DNA of 64,000 nt, taken from NCBI GenBank assembly GCA_016720685.1, contig JADKKC010000066.1, positions 103,501-167,500 on the forward strand. Reading direction: 5' to 3'. The notes below the pieces were generated by a model. It worked only from the letters and a program-made list of their open reading frames with translations. It ran no database searches and was not told where the DNA came from. Numbering within the stretch: the first letter of the stretch is position 1; the number at the start of each line of letters is the position of its first letter. The DNA comes from Zoogloea sp. GTDB taxonomy: Bacteria; Pseudomonadota; Gammaproteobacteria; Burkholderiales; Rhodocyclaceae. The translations under genes were made by a program, and so were the position numbers. Positions 37,445 to 48,162 of the stretch are shown one piece after another.

Positions 37445-38683
37445 GTGAAGGCCGGCACGCTGATCGTGGCGCTGACGGTGGCCGGCGCGGTGGCGGCGCT
37501 CGCGCTGTGGCCCAGGGGCCGCGACGTGGATGTCGTCACGGCAGCCAGGGCGCCGCTGACCCAGTCCGTGGTCGCCACCGGGCGCATCGCCACGCCGGCG
37601 CGCATTTCCATCGGCAGCCCGCTGGCCGCCACGGTGCTCGAAATCACCGTGCGCGAGGGCGACTTGGTTGCGCCCGGCCAGGTGCTGGCCCGACTCCGCT
37701 CCGACGACGCCGCCGCACTCATCGCCCAGGCCGCCGCGGCGCTCACCGAAGCCGAAGCCCGTTTCGAGCAGACCGTGCAAGTCGGCCGCCCGGTTGCCGC
37801 CCAGCAACTCGCCCAGGCCGAGGCCAACCTCAAGGTCGCGCAGGCCGAAGCCGAGCGCGCCCGTCAGCTCGTCGCCCAGGGTTTCTACGCCCGCTCCAAG
37901 GCCGACGATGCGCTGCGCAACGCCGCCAACGCGGCCTCCGCCGTCGATACCGCCCGCGCCCAGCTGCTCGCCCAGGCCCCCGGCGGCACCGAGCACAACG
38001 CCACCCGCGCTCGCGTCGAGCAGGCCCGCGCCCAGCTCGCCAACGCCAAGGCCCGCGCCGCGCAGCTCACCCTCACCGCGCCGGCCGCCGGCACGGTGCT
38101 CACCCGCAAGGCCGAACCCGGCGACGTGGCCAGCGCCGGCAAGGTGCTGCTGGAAATCGCCGACGCCGGCGAAACCCGCATCCACGCCACCGTCGACGAG
38201 AAAAACCTGCGCCTGCTGGCCACAGGCCAAAAGGCCCGCGGCGTGGCCGACGCCTTTCCCAACCAGGCCTTCGATGCCGAGTTGTACTACCTCGCCCCGG
38301 CCGTCGACCCTTTGCGCGGCACCGTCGAGATCCGCTTCCGCGTGGCCCGCCCGCCCGCCTTCCTGCGCCCCGACATGACCGTTTCGGTCGAAACCGTCAC
38401 CGGCCACAAGGATTCCACCCTCGTGCTGCCCGCCGAAGCCGTGCGCGAACCCGCCAGCGCCAAGCCGTGGGTCTTGCTCGCCACGGACGGCATCGCCCGC
38501 CGCAGCGACGTGAGCCTGGGCCTGGCCGGCATCGGCCGGGTGGAAATCCTCAACGGCATTGGCGAGGGCGACCAGGCCATCCTGCCCGCCGCGGGCGCGC
38601 TCGACGGCGACAAGGTGCGCATCCGCGAGCCCAGGAAGCCAAAGATCGGCGGCATCCAGGTTCCGCAGGGCTTCACCAGATAA
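37445..38683 (+). CDS. HlyD/MacA-family efflux periplasmic adaptor
   Basis: A 412-residue membrane-fusion protein: an N-terminal membrane anchor, a lipoyl half (ISIGSPLAATVLEITVREGD), a long alpha-hairpin rich in Ala/Glu/Arg (residues ~80-190), the second lipoyl half and beta-barrel. It pairs with the downstream FtsX-type permease and ATPase as a MacAB-like tripartite exporter. Start is GTG 37445 with no strong ribosome site; an internal start is possible. Confidence 0.85.
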   Translation: MKAGTLIVALTVAGAVAALALWPRGRDVDVVTAARAPLTQSVVATGRIATPARISIGSPLAATVLEITVREGDLVAPGQVLARLRSDDAAALIAQAAAALTEAEARFEQTVQVGRPVAAQQLAQAEANLKVAQAEAERARQLVAQGFYARSKADDALRNAANAASAVDTARAQLLAQAPGGTEHNATRARVEQARAQLANAKARAAQLTLTAPAAGTVLTRKAEPGDVASAGKVLLEIADAGETRIHATVDEKNLRLLATGQKARGVADAFPNQAFDAELYYLAPAVDPLRGTVEIRFRVARPPAFLRPDMTVSVETVTGHKDSTLVLPAEAVREPASAKPWVLLATDGIARRSDVSLGLAGIGRVEILNGIGEGDQAILPAAGALDGDKVRIREPRKPKIGGIQVPQGFTR

Positions 38684-38714
38684 TGGCCGGGCCCCAGCCC
38701 AGCGGGCCGGCGCG

Positions 38715-39935
38715 ATGAAGCTCCGCCTGCCCTTCGCCCCCCTCGTCGCCCTGCGCTTTTTGCGCGAAGGGCGCATGCAGACCCTGCTGATCCTCGCCGG
38801 CACCGCCGGCGGGGTGGCGGTGATCGTGTTCCTGACCCAGCTCATCACCCAGTTGCAGGCCCAGATCGTCGACCGGGTACTCGGCAGCCAGGCCCACGTG
38901 GTGATCCGCCCGCTCGAAGAAACCAACCTCCGCGCCATCGACGATGCGGCGTTCGCCACTCTCATCGAACCCCGTGCCCAGCGCCTGCGCTCCATCGACC
39001 AGTGGGAAAACGTGGCCCGCCTCGCCGCCGACATGCCCGGCATCACCGCCGTGTCGCCAATGGCCACCGGCCCGGCCTTCGCACTGCGTGGCCAGGCCAG
39101 CAAATCGGTGGCGCTGATGGGCGTCGACACCACCCTCTACCGGCGCATCGTGCGCATGGACGAATACATGCTCGCCGGCCGCTTTGCCGTGGAGGGGCCG
39201 CGGGCCGTGATCGGCACCGAGCTGGCCAAGGATCTGGGCATCGGCCTTGAAGACAAGCTGCGCGTGATGCTGCCCAACGGCCGCGACGAGCTGCTGCAGG
39301 TGGGCGGCATTTTCGACATCGGCAACAAGGATCTGAACCGCCGCTGGGTGTTCGTGACGCTGCCGCTGGCCCAAAGCCTGCTCGATCTGCCCGGCGGCGT
39401 GTCCAGCCTCGATCTCACCGTGGCCGACATCTTCGAGGCCCAGGCGATTGCCGACCGCCTCAAGGGCGCCACCGGCCTCACCGTCGATAGCTGGATGCAG
39501 ACCAACGCCCAGCTGCTCGCCGCGCTGCGCAACCAGACCGTGTCCAACAACCTGATCCGCAGCTTCGTGGTGATCATCGTCGCGCTGGGCATTGCCAGCG
39601 TGCTGGTGGTGAGCGTCGTCCAGAAGCAGAAGGAGATCGGCATCCTGCGCGCCATGGGCGCCAGCCGGGCGATGATCCTGCAGGTGTTCCTGATCCAGGG
39701 CTCGCTGGTGGGCGCCGTGGGCTCGGTGATCGGCAGCCTGCTCGCCTTCGGCCTGCTCCAGACCTTCTCGGCCATCTACCGCAACGCCGACGGCACGCCG
39801 CTGTTTTCAGCCCAGCTCGAACCGCGCTTCATCGTCATGGCCGCGCTGGTCGCAACCTCGGTCGGCCTGGCCTCGGCGCTGATCCCGGCCCGCCGCGCCG
39901 CCCGCATGGACCCGGTACAGGCGATCCGCTCATGA
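38715..39935 (+). CDS. MacB/LolC-like ABC transporter permease (FtsX domain)
   Basis: A 406-residue permease with one N-terminal helix, a periplasmic MacB_PCD domain (residues ~45-270) and three C-terminal helices around QKEIGILRAMGASRAMILQVF, the conserved coupling segment of FtsX permeases. It works with the adaptor upstream and the ATPase whose ATG overlaps its stop. The cargo could be a lipoprotein, peptide or drug; not determinable. Confidence 0.87.
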   Translation: MKLRLPFAPLVALRFLREGRMQTLLILAGTAGGVAVIVFLTQLITQLQAQIVDRVLGSQAHVVIRPLEETNLRAIDDAAFATLIEPRAQRLRSIDQWENVARLAADMPGITAVSPMATGPAFALRGQASKSVALMGVDTTLYRRIVRMDEYMLAGRFAVEGPRAVIGTELAKDLGIGLEDKLRVMLPNGRDELLQVGGIFDIGNKDLNRRWVFVTLPLAQSLLDLPGGVSSLDLTVADIFEAQAIADRLKGATGLTVDSWMQTNAQLLAALRNQTVSNNLIRSFVVIIVALGIASVLVVSVVQKQKEIGILRAMGASRAMILQVFLIQGSLVGAVGSVIGSLLAFGLLQTFSAIYRNADGTPLFSAQLEPRFIVMAALVATSVGLASALIPARRAARMDPVQAIRS

Positions 39936-40630
39936 GCGCAGCCGTCATCGAACTCACCGGCCTCACCAAAACCTACAACATCGGCACGCCGGTCGAAACC
40001 GAAGTGCTGCACGGACTCGACCTGTCGCTGATGGAAGGCGAATTTGCCGCGCTGATCGGCCCCTCGGGCTCGGGCAAGAGCACCCTGCTCAACATCATCG
40101 GCCTGCTGGAGCGCCCCACCGGCGGGCAGCTCTCGTTTGCCGGGCGCAACACGGCCACCTTGCCGGAAGCCGAAATCACCCAGCTTCGCGGGCGCAGCAT
40201 CGGCTTCGTGTTCCAGTTTCACCACCTGCTGCCGGCCTTCAGCGCCCTTGAAAACGTGATGATGCCGGCCATCATCGCCAACGGCGCCCCCAGCGACGCG
40301 CTGGAAGCCACCGCACTGCAGCTCCTCGACGCCGTAGGCCTCAAGGCCCACGCCCACAAGAAGCCCGGCGAACTCTCCGGCGGGCAGCAGCAGCGCGTCG
40401 CCATCGCCCGCGCGCTGGCCCTCAGACCGCGCCTGATCCTCGCCGACGAACCCACCGGCAACCTCGATACCCGCACCGCCGACGACATCTTTGCGCTGCT
40501 GCGCGAGTTCAACCGCGACAGCCACTGCGCCTGCCTCATCGTCACCCACGACCCCCGCCTGGCCGCCCGCTGCGACCGGGTGATCAGGCTGGTGGACGGC
40601 AACATCGCGGACGACCTGCCCACCGCCTGA
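39932..40630 (+). CDS. MacB/LolD-type ABC transporter ATP-binding protein
   Basis: A 232-residue ATPase: Walker A GPSGSGKST, Q-loop in FVFQFHHLLPAF, signature LSGGQQQR, Walker B LILADEPTGNLD and H-loop VTHD. The FHHLLPAF stretch is typical of LolD/MacB-type ATPases. Overlaps the permease gene by ATGA and completes a three-gene exporter. Confidence 0.9.
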   Translation: MSAAVIELTGLTKTYNIGTPVETEVLHGLDLSLMEGEFAALIGPSGSGKSTLLNIIGLLERPTGGQLSFAGRNTATLPEAEITQLRGRSIGFVFQFHHLLPAFSALENVMMPAIIANGAPSDALEATALQLLDAVGLKAHAHKKPGELSGGQQQRVAIARALALRPRLILADEPTGNLDTRTADDIFALLREFNRDSHCACLIVTHDPRLAARCDRVIRLVDGNIADDLPTA

Positions 40631-40742
40631 GCGCAGCCGAGGCGGCGGCCCGAATCTTGCCCGCAGCGTGAATGCTGTCGTTCTCGCCGGGGCTATCCTG
40701 CCGATATAATCTGCCCCAGTTCGAGCACCTCAGAACACTTCC

Positions 40743-41624
40743 ATGACGGCCACGACCACCCTTTACGACATCCTCGGGCTCAGCCCCTCGGCACGCGAGG
40801 GCGACATCAACGCCGCTCAGATCCGGCTGACCAAGTATTACCTGATCGGCGCCCACGGCCTGAGCCAGGCCGATGCGGACACGCAGATCCAGGTCATCAA
40901 GGAAGCCTGGTGGGTGCTCTCCAACCCCGGCCGGCGGGTGGCCTACGATGCGAGCCTGCTCGAACCCCCGGCACCGCCCCCGCCCCCACCTCCCGCCCCT
41001 GGGCCACAGCCCGCAGCACCGGAAATCCGCCTCCCGCTTCCCTCGAAAGCGGCACTCAAGGCCGGCGGCAAGCCCTCGCCGATGCTCATCATGCTGGGCA
41101 TCGTTGGCGGGCTGGCGATCATCGGCATGCTGATCCAGATTTTCTTTTCGGTTTTTGCCTTCCGCCAGGTCAGCCAGACAGCCGGCAGCGATCCTGCCTA
41201 TGAGGCCCATCAGGCCCGCCTGATGGCCGCCGAGCGGCGCCTCACTTACGGCGACATGAGCGACAAGGAGATCGCCGAAGAGGAAGCCGAGGCCACCCGA
41301 CGGCGCGCCGAATCCGTCCAGCGGGAAGCCGAACTGCGCGAACAGGAAACCGAACGCCGCAAGGACTACGCCAGGAAAGAAGAAGAGCGCCAGCGCGAGT
41401 GGGCGCTCCAGGAACGCAAGCGCTATGCCGACCAGGTGTCCTCCGAGCTGCAGCGCGCCGAGGAAGCCGAGCGCCGCAAGGCCGAGGAGGAGCAGCGCCG
41501 GGCCGAATGGGAGAAACGCCAGAAGCAGGACGCCGAGCGCCGGGCCGACCAGGAAGAGCAGCGCCGCGTGCAGGAACGCGTGGCCCGCGAGCGGGCCCGC
41601 TGGCAACAGGAGCTGCAACGCTAA
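40743..41624 (+). CDS. J-like domain membrane protein with long coiled coil; HPD motif absent
   Basis: A 293-residue protein. Residues 1-72 align with a J domain (LYDILGLSPSAREGDINAA and the last-helix motif EAWWVLSNPGRRVAYD) but the His-Pro-Asp loop that stimulates Hsp70 is missing. The loop region reads KYYLIGAHGLSQ. A proline-rich linker (~73-100) leads to one membrane helix (LIMLGIVGGLAIIGMLIQIFF), then a highly charged coiled coil to the end. The orientation and partner are unknown. A TATAAT hexamer at 40705-40710 could be its -10 box. Confidence 0.75.
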   Translation: MTATTTLYDILGLSPSAREGDINAAQIRLTKYYLIGAHGLSQADADTQIQVIKEAWWVLSNPGRRVAYDASLLEPPAPPPPPPPAPGPQPAAPEIRLPLPSKAALKAGGKPSPMLIMLGIVGGLAIIGMLIQIFFSVFAFRQVSQTAGSDPAYEAHQARLMAAERRLTYGDMSDKEIAEEEAEATRRRAESVQREAELREQETERRKDYARKEEERQREWALQERKRYADQVSSELQRAEEAERRKAEEEQRRAEWEKRQKQDAERRADQEEQRRVQERVARERARWQQELQR

Positions 41625-41688
41625 GCCGGCGGGCCGGACTTTTACCCGCCAACCCGCCGCATCCGCCTGCTTTCCGCGATAATCCGGC

Positions 41689-43164
<1,476 letters not shown>

Positions 43165-43212
43165 GCACTTCGATCAACACCTGAAGACGAACTGCATTAC
43201 TGGATCTCCATC

Positions 43213-43872
43213 ATGGCCGCTCCCAACCCCCACCGCTTCCCGGACGCGGAAATCGCCGGCGTCTACCGGGCCATCGCCGAGCGGCGCGACATGCGCCACT
43301 TCCGCCCCGACCCGGTGGAGCCGGCGCTCCTCGAGCGCCTGCTGTGGGCGGCCCACCACGCGCCCAGCGTGGGCTTCATGCAGCCCTGGCGCTTCATCCG
43401 CATCACCGACCGCGGCCTGCGCGAAGCCATGCACGCGCTGGTCGAGGTGGAGCGCAAGGCCACCGCCCGCGCCCTGGGCGAGCGCGAGGAAGACTTCATG
43501 CGCCTGAAGGTGGAAGGCCTGCTCGACGCCGGCGAGGTGATCGTCGTGGCGCTGGCCGACAAACGCGAGCAACACGTCTTCGGGCGCCGCACCCTGCCCG
43601 AAATGGACCTGGCCTCGGTCGCCTGCGCCATCCAGAACATGTGGCTGGCCGCCCGCGCCGAAGGCATCGGCCTCGGCTGGGTGTCGATCTTCGAGCCACT
43701 CGAACTCGCAAAACTGCTCGCCATGCCCGAAGGCGCCCGCCCGGTGGCGATCCTGTGCATCGGCCACGTGGCCGAGTTTTACCCCCGGCCCATGCTCGAG
43801 ATGGAACACTGGGCCGAGCGCATGCCCATCGAAGCGGTGATGGCGGAGAATGGCTGGCCCGCCGGCACCTGA
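43213..43872 (+). CDS. bluB: 5,6-dimethylbenzimidazole synthase
   Basis: A 219-residue nitroreductase-fold protein: FPDAEIAGVYRAIAERRDMRHFRPDPVEP and APSVGFMQPWRFI, VYALADKREQ-type and GWVSIF motifs match BluB, which converts FMNH2 and O2 to the lower ligand of cobalamin. No other cobalamin genes are adjacent. Start ATG 43213. Confidence 0.88.
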   Translation: MAAPNPHRFPDAEIAGVYRAIAERRDMRHFRPDPVEPALLERLLWAAHHAPSVGFMQPWRFIRITDRGLREAMHALVEVERKATARALGEREEDFMRLKVEGLLDAGEVIVVALADKREQHVFGRRTLPEMDLASVACAIQNMWLAARAEGIGLGWVSIFEPLELAKLLAMPEGARPVAILCIGHVAEFYPRPMLEMEHWAERMPIEAVMAENGWPAGT

Positions 43873-43956
43873 AACCCCCCGCTTTTCCGGGCTGGCACCC
43901 GGCCCGACAATCGCTACAATGCCGCCTCTTTTCCCTCAGCACGGATTTATCCCGCC

Positions 43957-44865
43957 ATGTGGTTCCGCAATCTCCAGATCTACCGTCTCCCCGTCAACTG
44001 GGGCCTCTCGGCTGAAACGCTTCAGGAAAAACTCGCCGCCCGCCCCTTCCAGCCCTGCGGCAGCCAGGACATGTCGACCAGCGGCTGGGCCTCGCCGACC
44101 AAGGACGACCGCTTCGTGCTGGCCGTCGGCGGCCAGTTCCTGATTGCGCTGGCGGTCGAACAAAAGCTGCTGCCCTCGTCGGTGGTCAATGAAGTCGCCG
44201 CCGACAAGGCCGAGATGATCGAAGCCCAGCAGGGCTACAAGCCCGGCCGCAAGCAGATGAAGGAAATCAAGGAAGCGGTGCTGCAGGAACTCCTGCCCCG
44301 CGCCTTCACGCGCCGCCGCAAGGCCTATGCGTGGATCGACCCGGTGGGTGGCTGGCTGGTGGTGGATGCCTCCAGCCCGGCCCGCGCCGAGGAAATCCTC
44401 GAAGCCCTGCGCGACACGCTGGACGAGCTGCCGGTGAAGATGGTCAAGACCCAGCTCTCGCCGGTGTCGGTGATGACCGCCTGGCTCGCCGCCAACGAAG
44501 CCGCCGGCAACTTCACCATCGACCTCGACTGCGAACTGCGCGCCGTGACCGACGAGAAGGCCGCCGTGCGCTACGTGCGCCACGCGCTGGACGGCAAGGA
44601 CATCCAGGACCACCTGGCCGCCGGCAAGCTGCCGACCCGCCTGGCCATGACCTTCGACGACCGCATCTCCTTCATCCTCACCGAAAAGATGGAGATCAAG
44701 CGCCTGGCCTTCCTCGACATCATCAAGGAAGAAGCCGAGAAGCAGGCCGACGCCACCGACATGCAGATGGAAGCCGACTTTGCGCTGATGAGCGGCGAAC
44801 TGGCGCGCCTGATCCCGGCGCTGCTCGAGGTGCTGGGCGGCGAGCAGCCGGACGGCGTGATCTGA
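43957..44865 (+). CDS. rdgC: Recombination-associated protein RdgC
   Basis: A 302-residue RdgC: MWFRNLQIYRL at the start, FQPCGSQDMSTSGWASP, and a TFDDRISFILTEKMEIKRLAFLD segment near the end. RdgC forms a ring around duplex DNA and restrains RecA. Length is normal. A TACAAT near 43915 might be its -10 box. Confidence 0.92.
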   Translation: MWFRNLQIYRLPVNWGLSAETLQEKLAARPFQPCGSQDMSTSGWASPTKDDRFVLAVGGQFLIALAVEQKLLPSSVVNEVAADKAEMIEAQQGYKPGRKQMKEIKEAVLQELLPRAFTRRRKAYAWIDPVGGWLVVDASSPARAEEILEALRDTLDELPVKMVKTQLSPVSVMTAWLAANEAAGNFTIDLDCELRAVTDEKAAVRYVRHALDGKDIQDHLAAGKLPTRLAMTFDDRISFILTEKMEIKRLAFLDIIKEEAEKQADATDMQMEADFALMSGELARLIPALLEVLGGEQPDGVI

Positions 44866-44889
44866 GCGGCGACGGGCGGCAACACGCTG

Positions 44890-44915
44890 ACGGCGGCCTG
44901 CGGGTCGCCGTTTTT
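44890..44915 (+). terminator. Rho-independent terminator after rdgC
   Basis: Stem ACGGCG/CGCCGT (44890-44895 with 44906-44911) with a ten-base loop, followed by T residues. It lies 25 bases after the rdgC stop, and the convergent gamma-glutamylcyclotransferase gene's stop codon falls in its T tract. Confidence 0.6.
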
Positions 44916-45339
44916 ACGTCTGGCCGAGGCTGTCGAAACCCATGTAACGCGCCTCGAAACGGGCCTTGCCGGTTGCCAGGAAACGCTCGAAATCCCATGC
45001 GCCGGCGGCCAGCCGGGCGGCGTATTCGGGCTTGAAAACGTAGGTCCAGGCGCTTTCGATGCGGCCGTCGGCGCACTCCACGGACACCTGCTCGCGGCGA
45101 TATTCGTCGCCCTCGAAAGCATCGAGACGCGGCCAGGCGGTGTCGGGCAGTGCGAGGTAGAGCACGCCTTCAACCTTGTCCCCTGCGGCCGGCACCATGC
45201 CGGGGTAGTGCTCGCCGATCACCGGCGAGCGCCGGTAGCCGTCGAGCCGGGCGGGTACGGATGCAGCGCGCAGGCCGGCGACGGCGGCCATGATGTCATC
45301 GCACATCAGCGAACCGTAGGTAAAGCAGTGCTGGGGCAT
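44914..45339 (-). CDS. Gamma-glutamylcyclotransferase (AIG2-like) family protein
   Basis: A 141-residue protein starting MPQHCFTYGSLM, the YGSLM substrate loop of the GGCT/AIG2 fold, with LDAFEGDEY carrying the conserved catalytic Glu region. It may cyclise a gamma-glutamyl amine, but substrates in this family vary. Start ATG 45339; about 20 bases separate it from the helicase gene upstream on the same strand. Confidence 0.85.
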   Translation of the reverse strand: MPQHCFTYGSLMCDDIMAAVAGLRAASVPARLDGYRRSPVIGEHYPGMVPAAGDKVEGVLYLALPDTAWPRLDAFEGDEYRREQVSVECADGRIESAWTYVFKPEYAARLAAGAWDFERFLATGKARFEARYMGFDSLGQT

Positions 45340-45359
45340 GGAAATCTCCGGGACAGGGT

Positions 45360-47009
45360 TCAGGAAGCGGCGGCGAGACGCGCCCGCAGCACGGCGCTCG
45401 CGCGTTCCGACAGCACCAGCATCAGCTTCATGGTGGCACGCGTGGCGCCCACGAAAAGCCGCCGCACGGCCTTGTCGTCGAGCTGTTCGAAATCGATTTC
45501 GGTGAGGATCACGCAGGGCGCGGCGCGGCCCTTGAAACGCAGCACCGAGTCGATGAGGATGTCGCCGTCGGTGAGAATGGGATTGCCCAGCAGGTCGTAG
45601 CGGCCGGTGGGCGCACGCAGGGAATACGGCCCGAGCCGGACAAGGGGCGCCAGCAGCGAATGCTCGCGGCCGCGGTAGCTGATCAGCGCAATGTGCGGGC
45701 GCTTGAAGCCGAGGCCGATGGCGCGGGTGACGGCATGCACCGAGGTGCTGACGAGTTCGTCGGGGCTGGCGTAGGTGAGGATCTCCACCTCCGGGCCGGT
45801 GAGCGGGCTGCCGGCCTCGACCGGATGCTCCTGCGGCAGCAGCGGCCTGAGCGTGGCGAGAATGTCCTGCGGGCTGCGGTAGTTGATGTCCGAACGCAGC
45901 GTGACCCAGCCCGGCAGCGCCACCGGCGGGCGTTCGTAGAGGTTTTGCAGCGGATCTTCGAGCCACCAGGCACGGCCGCCGGGGCGTAGCCAGCGCAGCA
46001 GGTTGTCGGCCCAGCCGCTGCGAAAATCCTGCCCTTCATCGACGATCAGTTCGTCGAAGCACCCCGCGTCGGCCGGCTGATGGGCGTCGAGCACCGCTTC
46101 CAGCCGCGCAAAGGCATCGGGGCGGCTGAAATCCGGCACCTCCCCGCTGGCGCGGCACAGGCGGTCGGCGAGCTGGTGATAGGTGGCCACCTCGCCGCCG
46201 TGGGGGGCGATCAGCGCAATGTGGTCCGCCAGCGGCCGGTTGTAGCAAACGTAGAGCGGGCGCCGCCCGGCGGCCAGGGCGTCGCGAAAGACCGCCATCG
46301 CCAGTTGCGTCTTGCCAGAACCGGCAGTGCCGATGACACGCAGCCGGAAGGGCTCGCATTCGATGCGCCGGGCCCACTCCGCCAGCCCGCCGGAGAGGCG
46401 GGTGTAAAGCGCGTGGGCTTCGCCGACCACCGCATGCACTTCGGGCACCAGCTGCAGCACGTCGCCGAGAAAACGCTCCACCTTCGGGCGGCTCGGCAGG
46501 CGCTCGCCGTGGGCGGGCAGAATGGCGCGGATGATCTCCAGCAGGTATTGCCGGTTGGTGGCGTCGACGATGCGCGCCGGATCGAGGCCGGCGGTGCCGG
46601 GCTGCTTGACGACGTAATCCGGGCAGAACAGCAGGGCATCGACAAAAACCGGATCGTCGCCGCACACCGCCCGCAGGCGCTGGCTCAGCGCATCGACGCT
46701 GCGCGCCAGCTGCTGCGGCACGCTTTTGTCCTTCTTGGCGTAGCGTTTGACCAGCCCTTCCGGCGTTTCGGCCAGAAAGCCGGATTTCTGCTCGATGAGC
46801 AGCAGCTTGCCGGTGGGGCCGACGATGGCGAAATCGATCTCGCCGACGATGGCAAAACCGCCGTTCCGGACCCGCGTCCAGTGCACGCCGTGAAAAACCG
46901 TGTAGTCGTCGGAAAGCCCGTCGGCGAGCCGGGCCAGGGTTTCGATTTCGCGCCCGGCGGCGCCGCTGGCGGCCAGCTCGCGCCAGCCTTCGGGATGCAC
47001 AATGGCCAT
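45360..47009 (-). CDS. NERD-domain UvrD-like helicase
   Basis: A 549-residue protein: an N-terminal nuclease-related domain (residues ~15-130; GEIDFAIVGPTGKLLLIEQKSG, with D and E-x-K positions of the PD-(D/E)XK type), then a helicase core with GTAGSGKTQLA (Walker A), ELIVDEGQDF (Walker B) and FVGATRATMKLML near the end. Start ATG 47009 begins MAIVHPEG; an upstream longer frame would run into the divergent creA promoter. It could act in DNA repair or in defence against foreign DNA. No partner gene is present. Confidence 0.85.
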   Translation of the reverse strand: MAIVHPEGWRELAASGAAGREIETLARLADGLSDDYTVFHGVHWTRVRNGGFAIVGEIDFAIVGPTGKLLLIEQKSGFLAETPEGLVKRYAKKDKSVPQQLARSVDALSQRLRAVCGDDPVFVDALLFCPDYVVKQPGTAGLDPARIVDATNRQYLLEIIRAILPAHGERLPSRPKVERFLGDVLQLVPEVHAVVGEAHALYTRLSGGLAEWARRIECEPFRLRVIGTAGSGKTQLAMAVFRDALAAGRRPLYVCYNRPLADHIALIAPHGGEVATYHQLADRLCRASGEVPDFSRPDAFARLEAVLDAHQPADAGCFDELIVDEGQDFRSGWADNLLRWLRPGGRAWWLEDPLQNLYERPPVALPGWVTLRSDINYRSPQDILATLRPLLPQEHPVEAGSPLTGPEVEILTYASPDELVSTSVHAVTRAIGLGFKRPHIALISYRGREHSLLAPLVRLGPYSLRAPTGRYDLLGNPILTDGDILIDSVLRFKGRAAPCVILTEIDFEQLDDKAVRRLFVGATRATMKLMLVLSERASAVLRARLAAAS

Positions 47010-47097
47010 GAGGTAAGGGCGATTCGGGTAAAGTGGATTTGGATGACGTCCGGAACAAACCCGGCGTGCGCCCATTCTGTCAGAAAGGAAAACCCCG

Positions 47098-47562
47098 ATG
47101 CTGCCAAAACGATTCCTGCCCGCCGCCCTGCTCTGCCTTGCCGCCACGGCGGCCAGTGCCGACGAGGTGGGCTGCGTGACCACCACCTGGAAGCTGGTCG
47201 GCGCCAATCACCGGATCTGCGTCGAAGCCTTCCACGACACTAAAGTGCCCGGCGTGACCTGCCACGTGAGCCAGGCCCGCACCGGCGGCCTGTCCGGCAG
47301 CTTCGGCCTCGCCCAGGATCCGTCCCAGTTTTCGCTGGCCTGCCGCCAGACCGGCCCGATCACCCTGCCGGCCAAGTTGCCGGAGAGCGAAACGGTGTTC
47401 TCCGAAGACACCTCGCTGCTCTTCAAGGAAACCCGCATCGTGCGCATGTGGGACAAAGCCAACGGCACCCTTGTTTACCTGGCGATCAGCCGGAAGCTCA
47501 TCGACGGGGCCCCGGCCAACAGCATTTCCACCGTGCCGGTGATGCCCTGGGGCAGCCAATAG
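47098..47562 (+). CDS. creA: CreA family exported protein
   Basis: A 154-residue protein with a signal peptide (AALLCLAATAASA, cut near residue 21) and the CreA body: KLVGANHRICVEAFHDTKVPGVTCHVSQARTGG in its conserved positions, and RIVRMWDKANGTLVYLAISRK near the end. Periplasmic, function unknown. Divergent from the helicase gene; the 88-base gap should hold both promoters. Confidence 0.9.
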   Translation: MLPKRFLPAALLCLAATAASADEVGCVTTTWKLVGANHRICVEAFHDTKVPGVTCHVSQARTGGLSGSFGLAQDPSQFSLACRQTGPITLPAKLPESETVFSEDTSLLFKETRIVRMWDKANGTLVYLAISRKLIDGAPANSISTVPVMPWGSQ

Positions 47563-47682
47563 GCGGCCCAGCCGGACTTTACGCAACGAACGCCCACTGC
47601 ATGCCGGCCTTGCATGGTTCTCGATCTGTACTACAAATCAGGAGGGCAGGCCTTCATCCACCTTCAATAAAAGGGCGGAATC

Positions 47683-48162
47683 ATGACGGACATATACTGG
47701 CCACTGCAGAGGAACGTGATCCGCGGACGATCCGATCACAACACCTTCGGCCTGGTCCGCCGATACGCCAACGGTGCGCTCAAGCCGCATCAAGGCTGGG
47801 ATTTTGAAGCCCCCCTGCAAACCCCGGTTTATGCGGTTGCTGCGGGAGAAGTCGCCTTTGTGCGCGACCGGGGCGATTACGGCTTGCAACTCTGCATTGA
47901 GTTCGAGTTTGCCGGCCGGACGTTGTTCGCCTTTTATGCCCATTTATCCAAGGTTCATGTCAGTGAGGGTGCGCGGGTGAGCGGCAACGAACTGGTCGCG
48001 GCGTCGGGGGAAAGCGGCAACGCCGCCGGCATGGCCGTGGCAGACCAGCATGTGCATTTCGAGATACGCACGGCCAAACAACCCCGCCTCGGACTGCTGG
48101 ACCGCGTCAGTCCGTTGACGGTTTTCGGCAAATGCCCCCTTCACGAGGCGATTCCAGGATGA
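47683..48162 (+). CDS. M23 (LytM-type) metallopeptidase without signal peptide
   Basis: A 159-residue protein that is almost only a peptidase domain. Zinc/catalytic residues are all present: His36 and Asp40 in HQGWD, His87 in YAHL, and His123/His125 in HVHFEIR. There is no signal peptide or membrane segment, which is odd for a peptidoglycan endopeptidase. It overlaps the next gene, an exported protein, by ATGA. That combination resembles a secreted cell-wall-cleaving effector with its periplasmic immunity protein. Delivery by a type VI system would need genes elsewhere. The alternative is a non-classically exported hydrolase. Confidence 0.75.
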   Translation: MTDIYWPLQRNVIRGRSDHNTFGLVRRYANGALKPHQGWDFEAPLQTPVYAVAAGEVAFVRDRGDYGLQLCIEFEFAGRTLFAFYAHLSKVHVSEGARVSGNELVAASGESGNAAGMAVADQHVHFEIRTAKQPRLGLLDRVSPLTVFGKCPLHEAIPG

